From Gemmatimonadota bacterium (GTDB lineage Bacteria > Gemmatimonadota > Gemmatimonadetes > Gemmatimonadales > GWC2-71-9), in assembly GCA_003222235.1 (NCBI GenBank), contig QHVD01000046.1, forward strand, positions 1 to 5,076: 5,076 bases of DNA, in the 5' to 3' direction. The notes under the pieces were generated by a model. That model ran no database searches. It saw nothing but the letters and a program-made list of their open reading frames with translations, and was not told the origin of the DNA. Shown here in pieces: positions 1-5,045 of this stretch (its first letter is position 1; each line of letters opens with the position of its first letter). Made by a program: the position numbers and the translations under genes.

Positions 1-939
1 AGGTCATCCTGGTCGGGGGCCAGACGCGGATGCCCAAGGTTCAGGAGACCGTCCAGAAGGTCTTCGGGAAGGAGCCGCACAAGGGCGTCAACCCGGATGA
101 AGTCGTGGCGATCGGCGCGGCGATCCAGGGCGGCGTGCTGGCAGGTGAGGTGAAAGACGTGTTGCTGCTCGACGTCACGCCCCTGTCGCTGGGCATCGAG
201 ACCCTGGGCGGAGTCACGACCGTGCTCATTCCGCGCAACACGACGATCCCGACGAAGAAGTCGGAGACCTTCTCGACGGCGGAGGACAGCCAGACCACGG
301 TCGAGATTCACGTGCTGCAGGGCGAGCGTCAGATGGCGGTCGACAACCGAACGATCGGCAAGTTCCAGCTCACCGGGATTCCACCCGCGCCGCGCGGGGT
401 GCCGCAGATCGAGGTAACGTTCGACATCGACCAACGGCATCCTGCACGTGTCCGCCAAGGACAAGGCGACGGGCAAGGAGCAGAAGATCCGCATCGAGGC
501 CTCGTCGGGACTCGCCGACAGGGACATCGACAAGATGGTCAAGGATGCGGAGGCGCACGCGGCCGAGGACAAGCGGCGGCGCGAGGAGATCGAGCGGCGC
601 AACCGCCTCGACACGCTGGTGTATGAGGTGGAGAAAAACTCGAAAGACTGGACCAACAAGCTCGACGGCTCGCTCAAGTCGCGGCTCGACGGCGCCGTGG
701 ATGGCGCCAAGCAGGCGCTCCGGAGCGGCAATCCGGACGAGATCTCGCGGGCGCTGGACGAGCTGCAGCAGGCCTACTCGGCGGCGGGGGCGTCGCTGTA
801 CGCGTCGCAGCGCGGCGCGGGCACCGCTCCCGGTGCCGAGGCGCCGGCCGGCGAAGCGGCGGGCGAGGCCGCGGGCAAGAAGGACAACGTGGTCGACGCG
901 GACTACGAGATCGTCGACGACGACAAGAAGTCGAAGTAA
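1..939 (+). CDS. dnaK: Chaperone DnaK (Hsp70), C-terminal half; 5' truncated by window edge and frameshifted
   Basis: Hsp70 is an ATP-driven cytosolic chaperone that binds exposed hydrophobic peptides with DnaJ and GrpE. The coding frame enters at base 3 and reads VILVGGQTRMPKVQ, the late ATPase-domain signature, then NPDEVVAIGAAIQGGVL. The interdomain linker and start of the substrate-binding beta domain follow (DVLLLDVTPLSLGIETLGG, about 159-215), then the LTGIPPAPRGVPQIEVTFDID stretch. At 432 the frame breaks: the expected Asp-Ala-Asn-Gly (GAC GCC AAC GGC) appears as GAC C AAC GGC, two bases short. The family sequence resumes in the next frame (NGILHVSAKDKATGKEQKI) and runs through the alpha-helical lid to a Gly/Ala/Glu-rich tail and the typical acidic end VVDADYEIVDDD, stopping at 937-939. 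About 311 codons are present, roughly half of a normal 630-640 residue DnaK. Identity is certain; whether the break is real or a sequencing error is open. Confidence 0.95.
429..435 (+). other. Frame break in dnaK (2-nt deletion relative to the family)
   Basis: Codons run GAC (429-431, Asp) in the upstream frame and AAC GGC ATC (from 433, Asn-Gly-Ile) in the downstream frame, leaving a single C at 432 where a full alanine codon is expected. Both flanks match DnaK perfectly well, so the lesion is very local. There is no slippery heptamer or nearby in-frame stop of the kind used in programmed +1 frameshifting; the broken frame continues as nonsense to 626. A consensus error in a draft or metagenomic assembly is the simplest explanation. 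Confidence 0.85.
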
Positions 940-963
940 AACCCTCTAACGATCGAGACGGCA

Positions 964-2535
964 ATGCCGGTACGGACGCGGGACTGGTTGAAGTTTGGTG
1001 GCCTGGTGGCGATTGCATTCGTCGTCGGCTTGGCGTTCGCCTCCACGCTGAATCTCCCCAAGACGGGCGGCGCGGCGGAGTCGCCGGTCGCAGCCCAATC
1101 CGCCGTGCCCGCCAATCAGATGCCCCAGGTCAAGCCGGCCGCCGAGCTCGGGGACGCGTTCGTCAGCATCGCCGAGCACGTGAAGCCGGCGGTGGTGTTC
1201 ATCAAGTCGCAGCACGTCGAGCGCTCCGACGCCCAGCGGCTGCCGCCGGGCTTCGAGGACTTCTTTCCGCAGTTCCGGCGCCGGCCGCAGGTCGAGCAGG
1301 GCTCGGGTTCGGGCTTCATCGTCTCGCCCGACGGCTATATCCTCACGAACAACCACGTCGTCGCGGGCGCGGACCGCGTGACGGTGAAGCTGTACGACAA
1401 GCGGGAATTCACGGCCAAGGTGGCCGGCACCGATCCCAACACCGACGTGGCGGTGATCAAGATCGACGCCCACGGCCTGCCTACCGTGGCGTTCGGCAAC
1501 TCCGACTCGACCCGCGTGGGTGAGTGGGCGCTCGCCATCGGAAACCCGCTGGGCGAGGCATTCGCCTTCACCGTGACGGCGGGCATCGTGAGCGCGAAGG
1601 GGCGGCTGCTCGGCGGCCTGCCCCAGCCACGCTACGGCATTCAGGACTTCATCCAGACCGACGCGGCGATCAACCCGGGGAACTCCGGCGGACCGCTCGT
1701 GAACATCCGCGGTCAGGTGATCGGCATCAACTCCGCGATCGCGAGCGAGACCGGGTTTTACGCGGGCTACGGGTTCGCGATCCCGATCAACCTCGCTCGC
1801 ACCGTGATGGACCAGCTCGTGAAGACCGGGCACGTCGAGCGGGCGGTCATGGGAATCGCGATCCGCGACGTGACTCAGGAAGACGCCGACGCCGTGGGCT
1901 TGAAGCAGATCGCCGGCGTCGTAGTGAACAGCTATACGAACGACGATTCCCCTGCGAAGGCGGCGGGGGTCCAGCCGGGCGACGTCATCGTCGCGCTGGA
2001 CGGCCAGCCCGTGGAGAACGTGCCGCAGCTACAGCAGAAGGTGGGGTTCAAGCGGCCGGGCGAAACAGTGGACGTGACGGTGCTGCGTCAGGGCGGCGAC
2101 AAGAAGACGTTGACCGTGCGGCTGGCGCGGGCGCCGAGCGACTCCGACACCGAAGTGGCCGCCGCCGGCACGAAATCCAAGGGCGACGCGTCGACCAAAG
2201 AAAAGACGCTGGGTATCTCCGTCGAGCCCCTCACCCAGGACGACGCGCAGGACCCGCAGTACCGCCGGGTGATGCAGCAGGCGGGCGGTGGTCTCGTGGT
2301 CACCGAGGTCTCGCCAGAGGGTCCGGCATATGGACGGCTGCTGCCCACGGACGACCCGAGCGGACCCGACGTGATCGTTTCCGTGAACGGCCAGCCGACG
2401 CGCACGCGCGCGCAGTTCCGCGATGCCTTGCGCAAGGTGAAACCGGGTGACGTCGTGACGCTGCAGGTCCTCTCCCGCAGCGGCGACAGCCCGAATGGTT
2501 GGGTGGGACGCGTGGTCCGGCTCCGGGCGCGGTAG
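964..2535 (+). CDS. htrA: HtrA/DegP-type (Do family) periplasmic serine endoprotease
   Basis: Degrades or refolds damaged envelope proteins outside the inner membrane. The 523-residue product has an N-terminal hydrophobic anchor or uncleaved signal (about residues 11-29), a linker, then a trypsin-like domain (about 63-285) with the full catalytic triad: His131 in TNNHVV, Asp161 in NTDVAV and Ser241 in GNSGGP. PDZ1 covers about 292-388 (substrate/carboxylate loop near VMGIAI), and PDZ2 about 414-520, separated by a charged Ser/Lys-rich linker. Length and two PDZ domains fit DegP/DegQ/MucD rather than single-PDZ DegS. A Q-linker-like proline/arginine segment (FEDFFPQFRRRP) matches the LA-loop region of the family. 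The ATG at 964 is 24 nt after the dnaK stop and is preceded by only a weak GAG (955-957); it is favoured because it places the basic MPVRTRDWLK directly before the membrane segment. Co-transcription with dnaK is likely, so a stress-induced unit is a reasonable inference. Confidence 0.96.
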   Translation: MPVRTRDWLKFGGLVAIAFVVGLAFASTLNLPKTGGAAESPVAAQSAVPANQMPQVKPAAELGDAFVSIAEHVKPAVVFIKSQHVERSDAQRLPPGFEDFFPQFRRRPQVEQGSGSGFIVSPDGYILTNNHVVAGADRVTVKLYDKREFTAKVAGTDPNTDVAVIKIDAHGLPTVAFGNSDSTRVGEWALAIGNPLGEAFAFTVTAGIVSAKGRLLGGLPQPRYGIQDFIQTDAAINPGNSGGPLVNIRGQVIGINSAIASETGFYAGYGFAIPINLARTVMDQLVKTGHVERAVMGIAIRDVTQEDADAVGLKQIAGVVVNSYTNDDSPAKAAGVQPGDVIVALDGQPVENVPQLQQKVGFKRPGETVDVTVLRQGGDKKTLTVRLARAPSDSDTEVAAAGTKSKGDASTKEKTLGISVEPLTQDDAQDPQYRRVMQQAGGGLVVTEVSPEGPAYGRLLPTDDPSGPDVIVSVNGQPTRTRAQFRDALRKVKPGDVVTLQVLSRSGDSPNGWVGRVVRLRAR

Positions 2536-2537
2536 GG

Positions 2538-3188
2538 CTACGGCCGGGCCCGCCACAGCACGGCGCCCGCGACCAGCTGCCAGAGCACGGGAAGCACGTA
2601 GGCCGCTTGGTCGGCCTTCGTATCTTCCCCGAAGGCAAGGGCGAGCGCCATGCCGACGAGTCCCGCCGCCACCCCGGCCGCGCCCAGCCAGCGCGACAAC
2701 ACCTTTCCGTTGAGGACGCCCCGGCCGAACAGATAGGTCGCGATGCCGAGCGCGAACGCCGCGGCGCGCTGCGCCGCGAGCGCGAAGGGGCGTAGCATGT
2801 CATACAGAAACACGGCGTCCGTGGCCGCGAGGCCCGGCTCTCCGGTCGCGAAGCTCCGCGCCAGCGCCCACCCAGCCCCACCCATGAACGCCACGGTCAG
2901 GAGCCACGCGCCGTAGGCGAAACCCCCGACGATCAACCCGGCCCGCCCGGCGCGCTCCCCCGGCGTGCCGGCATGCCTGCCCACGAGTCCCGCCAGGCCG
3001 GTGAGGGACAACGGGAAGCTGAACAAGAAGGTCCAATGGATGGCGCGCCAGGCGCGGCACTGCGCGATGGTCGTCAATTGCGCCGCGCCGTCGCCCGCGA
3101 GATCGGGATGGAGCGTTCCGGCGACGATCACGAGCAGGGAGCCGACGACCAGGCAGAGCGGAAAAACGAGACGACCGGCAAAGGTCAT
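2538..3188 (-). CDS. Unrecognised six-helix integral membrane protein
   Basis: I do not recognise this family with confidence. The 216-residue product has about six hydrophobic helices, near residues 6-25, 49-70, 84-110, 133-157, 165-186 and 195-213, joined by short loops, with almost no soluble domain. Notable residues are an early His-Pro-Asp after helix 1 (27-29), a Cys-Arg-Ala-Trp-Arg loop before helix 2 (44-48), an Asp-Met-Leu-Arg-Pro segment before helix 4 (130-134) and an acidic/Lys loop GEDTKADQ before helix 6. The overall look resembles small DUF-type membrane proteins (DUF4386/DUF998-like), but that is only a general impression. The ATG at 3186-3188 has a weak GAGG 4 nt upstream. 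The gene converges on htrA with 2 nt between stop codons and diverges from the four-helix gene at 3348. It is very probably a real gene (hydrophobic periodicity, high third-position GC); function unknown. Confidence 0.8.
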   Translation of the reverse strand: MTFAGRLVFPLCLVVGSLLVIVAGTLHPDLAGDGAAQLTTIAQCRAWRAIHWTFLFSFPLSLTGLAGLVGRHAGTPGERAGRAGLIVGGFAYGAWLLTVAFMGGAGWALARSFATGEPGLAATDAVFLYDMLRPFALAAQRAAAFALGIATYLFGRGVLNGKVLSRWLGAAGVAAGLVGMALALAFGEDTKADQAAYVLPVLWQLVAGAVLWRARP

Positions 3189-3214
3189 CGGGCCTCGCGG
3201 GTGGGTGGCCTATA

Positions 3215-3227
3215 CGAGATCGTCTCG
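3215..3227. promoter_or_regulatory. Short operator-like inverted repeat in the divergent intergenic region
   Basis: CGAGA-TCG-TCTCG is a perfect 5-bp inverted repeat with a 3-nt centre, 27 nt upstream of the leftward membrane gene's ATG, next to a TATA (3211-3214) that could belong to a leftward -10 element. A 5-bp palindrome is expected fairly often by chance in such DNA, so an operator role is only a suggestion from its place between two divergent starts. Confidence 0.2.
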
Positions 3228-3228
3228 A

Positions 3229-3300
3229 CTAACCCCGGGCGCAAGCCCGGGGATCACGGCAACCGACCTCCCGTCACCCCGGGCTCGCGCCCGGGGTCAG
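3229..3300. repeat. Pair of REP-like GC-rich palindromes in inverted orientation (BIME-like)
   Basis: Two copies of one unit lie head-to-head. Unit A (3229-3259, reads on the - strand) contains the perfect 8-bp stem CCCCGGGC/GCCCGGGG (3233-3240 and 3245-3252) with loop GCAA. Unit B (3271-3300, + strand) has the same stem (3277-3284 and 3289-3296) with loop TCGC. The reverse complement of A aligns with B over the flanks too (CCGT..., ...GGGGTYAG): 27 of 31 columns agree, with three mismatches and one gap. An 11-nt spacer (3260-3270) separates them. Each unit folds alone, or the two can pair into one long hairpin. This is the arrangement of REP/BIME elements, which are dispersed, non-coding and often bound by or mobilised with REP-associated transposases. 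Neither stem is followed by a T-tract, so these are not ordinary terminators. Confidence 0.75.
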
Positions 3301-3309
3301 TGAAACCGC

Positions 3310-3315
3310 TATATT
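3310..3315 (+). promoter_or_regulatory. Possible -10 element for the four-helix membrane gene
   Basis: TATATT differs at one position from TATAAT and is the only AT-rich hexamer in the GC-rich leader. Transcription would begin near 3321, about 26 nt before the ATG. No matching -35 is visible 16-18 nt upstream, where the right palindrome arm lies. The nearby TTGACA (3314-3319) is a perfect -35 hexamer, but the position of its -10 (about 3337) is GGAGAG, part of the ribosome binding site, so that pairing is rejected. Confidence 0.25.
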
Positions 3316-3334
3316 GACAGGCGAGCGCCTTCCC

Positions 3335-3340
3335 GAGGAG
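3335..3340 (+). promoter_or_regulatory. Ribosome binding site that fixes the start at 3348
   Basis: GAGGAG lies 7 nt before the ATG at 3348, a near-ideal Shine-Dalgarno core and spacing. It is one of the strongest ribosome binding sites in the window. It supports this ATG over any alternative in-frame start. Confidence 0.7.
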
Positions 3341-3347
3341 AGAACCG

Positions 3348-3851
3348 ATGCAGTTGACGCGGGTTCTGCGCGAGGGGTTCGTCGCAGGACTCATCGGGGC
3401 CGGAGCCGTGGCGCTCTGGTTTCTCATCGTCGACGTGATAGCCGGCCGACCGTTCTTCACTCCCGCTATGCTCGGCTCGGCCGTGTTCTGGGGCGTGCGT
3501 GATCCGGCCGGGGTCGTGATCGAGTACTCTCGTATCATCGGCTACACGATGATCCATGTGAGCGCCTTCATCATCGTCGGCACCGTCGCGGCGGCGCTCG
3601 CCGCCGAGGTGGAGGTGGCCCCCCCCACGCTCTACCTGCTCGTCGTCATGTTCGCGGTGGTCGAATTCGGCTTCTACATCATGCTCGCGCTTCTGGCGCA
3701 GCCGCTCCTCGGCGCGCTCACCTGGTGGAACGTGGCGATCGGCAACGCGATCGCCGCGTACGGCATGGGCTACTACCTGTGGCGAGAGCACCCCAAGATC
3801 AAAGCGGCCCTGAAGGTGCATCCACTGGGGGAGACGGAGGAGGGCGAGTAG
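3348..3851 (+). CDS. Unrecognised four-helix membrane protein
   Basis: I cannot name this family. The 167-residue product begins with a short basic stretch (MQLTRVLREG) and has hydrophobic helices at about 11-31, 62-87, 94-118 and 122-145, plus a semi-hydrophobic amphipathic stretch around 37-50 (FTPAMLGSAVFWG). Conserved-looking features are an Asp in helix 1 (LIVDVIAGRPFF), a helix-2 His70 (YTMIHVSAF), acidic Glu106 inside helix 3 (VVEFGFY), and the Trp-Trp-Asn cap of helix 4 (127-128). Polar residues buried in helices suggest a function beyond simple anchoring. The C-terminus is acidic and cytosolic-looking (LGETEEGE). The start is supported by GAGGAG at 3335-3340. Its last 53 nt overlap the end of ctaG on the opposite strand. 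Proximity to oxidase genes could mean a respiratory role, but the opposite transcription direction makes that weak. Confidence 0.85.
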   Translation: MQLTRVLREGFVAGLIGAGAVALWFLIVDVIAGRPFFTPAMLGSAVFWGVRDPAGVVIEYSRIIGYTMIHVSAFIIVGTVAAALAAEVEVAPPTLYLLVVMFAVVEFGFYIMLALLAQPLLGALTWWNVAIGNAIAAYGMGYYLWREHPKIKAALKVHPLGETEEGE

Positions 3852-4650
3852 CGTTCCCATAGGCTTCCAGCGGCACCGCCCGCTCAACGTCACCGGATTC
3901 TTCCCGTGCGGACCACCGGAACCACACGACACTGGCCGTGACCCACAGGTAGATCGTCCCCACGACCCACATCAGGAGGCCGCCGAGCTGTTGGTCGGCG
4001 AGAGGCGCGAGGCCCCACACGCGCGGTGCCGATTCGTAGAACGGGTAGAGGACGCGCTCGGCGAGGGTGATGAGCGCCCCGGCGAGCGACATCGGCAGGC
4101 CCAGGCCGAAAAGGTAAAGAAGCTGCGTCGGGTAGCGGGCGCGCGGCAGCTCGGGAACCGGGGAAAGGATCGGCCACCACATGATCACGCCCGTGGCCAT
4201 GAACACCAGATGCTGCACGACGTGCAGCCCGTGGTGCTCGAGCGCCGCTTCGTAAGCTCCCGGGAAGTGCCACGCGGTGATGGGCGTCGAGAAAATCACG
4301 GCGGCTGGGAGCGGCCGGGTCGCCCACGTTGCCAATCGGAACAGCACCCGAGGCCTGAGCAGGGGCCGGATCACCCAGGCCGGCGTCCCGTACAGGAGCA
4401 GCGGGGGGAACGCGAGCGTGAGCAGCAGGTGCTGCACCATGTGGGCGCTGAACAGGCAGCAGTCCGACAGGTTGTGGAGCGGCCCGTTGAGGGACAGGAA
4501 CAGGAGCGCCAGCGCTGCCCCGAAACTCAGTACCCGGCGCCGCGCGGCAGCGAGACCTCCCCAAGACACGTAGAGCCCGCCGAGGACGGCGAGCCCTATG
4601 ATCACGCTGGCATGGAGGTTCCAGTCCGGCCAGTGTTCCGGCTCGGTCAC
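3799..4650 (-). CDS. ctaG: Cytochrome caa3 oxidase assembly factor CtaG (seven-helix type, COG3336)
   Basis: In Bacillus this seven-helix membrane protein is needed to make active cytochrome caa3, probably at the copper-insertion stage. It is unrelated to the Cox11-type copper chaperone that is also called CtaG. The 283-residue product starts at a GTG (4648-4650) and shows seven hydrophobic segments (about 14-31, 40-57, 70-88, 112-127, 143-162, 174-197, 221-245). Family-typical residues include NGPLHNLSD (55-63), a Cys-Cys pair (64-65), SAHMVQHLLL with His70 and His74, AWHFP with His128, and His139/140/143/147 near helix 5, candidates for metal contact. The GTG is chosen because it makes a 4-nt GTGA overlap with the subunit IV stop and has GGAGG 9 nt upstream. 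An ATG at 4836 would extend the frame through most of subunit IV and is rejected. The Pro-rich C-terminal tail (from about 269) overlaps the convergent four-helix gene. Confidence 0.9.
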   Translation of the reverse strand: MTEPEHWPDWNLHASVIIGLAVLGGLYVSWGGLAAARRRVLSFGAALALLFLSLNGPLHNLSDCCLFSAHMVQHLLLTLAFPPLLLYGTPAWVIRPLLRPRVLFRLATWATRPLPAAVIFSTPITAWHFPGAYEAALEHHGLHVVQHLVFMATGVIMWWPILSPVPELPRARYPTQLLYLFGLGLPMSLAGALITLAERVLYPFYESAPRVWGLAPLADQQLGGLLMWVVGTIYLWVTASVVWFRWSAREESGDVERAVPLEAYGNATRPPPSPPVDAPSGPL

Positions 4651-4997
4651 CCCCCCGCCCCTCCCGCCCCCCCCGCTCCCGCGGCCCCGCGGAGCGTGAG
4701 CGTCCCAAAAAACAAGAACAGCAGCGCCACCATCACCAGGGCGGCCAGAGTCAGGGGCGCCCCGAACAGGAACGCAAAGAACCGGCTGTCCATCTTCAGG
4801 TGCATGTAGAACAGCACGACGAGCGTGAACTTGCACGCCGACAGCACGAGCAGCGTTGGGACGAGCACCGGGTGGAACGCCGGAACGTAAAACACTCCGA
4901 CCTCGAGCACCGTGAGCACCACCAGGATGGCGGCGACCCGCAGGTAGGTTCCGGCGGTCGGGTGTCCCTGCTCCTGCTCGTGACCGGCTTCGGCCAT
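4647..4997 (-). CDS. ctaF: Cytochrome c oxidase subunit IV (COX4_pro family, caa3 type)
   Basis: Small membrane subunit of a haem-copper terminal oxidase that reduces oxygen and pumps protons. The 116-residue protein begins with a polar, His/Glu-rich head (MAEAGHEQEQGHPTAGTYLR), followed by three helices at about 19-38, 44-65 and 73-98. Helix 2 carries the family pattern LSACKFTLVVLFYMHLKMD (52-70), with Lys56, the His66 and the membrane-exit Lys-Met-Asp. The family is usually about 100-110 residues. The excess here is a Gly/Ala-only tail (104-116, GAAGAGGAGGAGG) encoded by the G-rich tract, with C-runs of 8 and 7 on the + strand that are prone to slippage, so the exact C-terminus is less certain than the rest. 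The ATG at 4995-4997 has a good AGAGGGAG ribosome binding site 8 nt upstream. It lies between subunit III and ctaG in one leftward operon. Confidence 0.92.
   Translation of the reverse strand: MAEAGHEQEQGHPTAGTYLRVAAILVVLTVLEVGVFYVPAFHPVLVPTLLVLSACKFTLVVLFYMHLKMDSRFFAFLFGAPLTLAALVMVALLFLFFGTLTLRGAAGAGGAGGAGG
4650..4680 (-). other. G-rich tract with G-quadruplex potential at the ctaF/ctaG junction
   Basis: On the - strand (the mRNA sense) this 31-nt stretch has G runs of 3, 8, 3, 4 and 7 separated by 1-3 nt, well within the G3+N1-7 rule for quadruplexes. It contains the GGAGG (4664-4660) that would act as ribosome binding site for ctaG, 9 nt before its GTG, and its last G is the first base of that GTG. 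It also encodes the Gly/Ala tail of subunit IV. A fold here could modulate translation of ctaG; this is inference, not shown. Confidence 0.6.
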
Positions 4998-5005
4998 CGC
5001 CGTTG

Positions 5006-5013
5006 CTCCCTCT
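5006..5013 (-). promoter_or_regulatory. Ribosome binding site of subunit IV
   Basis: AGAGGGAG lies 8 nt before the ATG of the subunit IV gene. Its 5' part is supplied by the end of the last copy of the tandem octamer array. Confidence 0.6.
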
Positions 5014-5041
5014 TAGCCCCTGAGCCGCTTAGCCTCTTAGC
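5010..5041 (-). repeat. Four tandem octamers between subunit III and IV genes
   Basis: Read on the - strand the spacer is GCTAAGAG, GCTAAGCG, GCTCAGGG, GCTAAGAG, four back-to-back 8-nt units with no gaps; units 1 and 4 are identical, unit 2 differs at one base and unit 3 at two from unit 1. The array fills nearly the whole space between the subunit III stop (5046) and the ribosome binding site of subunit IV. Replication slippage is the likely origin. It could set spacing or be purely neutral. Confidence 0.7.
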
Positions 5042-5045
5042 GCCC

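Noticed and set aside
420..440. Programmed ribosomal frameshift in dnaK
   Set aside because: No slippery sequence, stop codon or stimulatory structure at the break, and no known frameshifting in DnaK.
946..1833. A 295-codon open frame antisense to htrA
   Set aside because: Composition is His/Arg/Asp-rich with no family resemblance; it mirrors the GC-rich codon positions of htrA, whose catalytic motifs are unmistakable.
1524..2450. A 308-codon open frame on the + strand inside htrA
   Set aside because: Arg/Gly/Ala-rich shadow frame of a high-GC gene, no recognisable domain.
3229..3300. Intrinsic terminators
   Set aside because: Stems are strong but no T-tract follows on either strand, and they sit upstream of both flanking genes rather than downstream.
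3230..3300. CRISPR array
   Set aside because: Only two copies, in inverted orientation, with an 11-nt spacer; no cas genes nearby.
3314..3319. TTGACA as a -35 element
   Set aside because: The -10 position 17 nt downstream falls on GGAGAG within the ribosome binding site, leaving no room for a usable leader.
3309..3932. A 207-codon open frame antisense to the four-helix gene
   Set aside because: His/Arg/Asp-rich shadow, while the + frame has clear membrane-helix periodicity and a strong ribosome binding site.
3991..4809. A 272-codon open frame antisense to ctaG and subunit IV
   Set aside because: Gln/Arg/Glu/Pro-rich shadow; the - strand encodes two recognisable oxidase proteins.
4651..4836. 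N-terminal extension of ctaG to an ATG at 4836
   Set aside because: It would run through most of subunit IV in another frame; the GTG at 4650 has a GTGA overlap and GGAGG upstream, and gives a normal family N-terminus.
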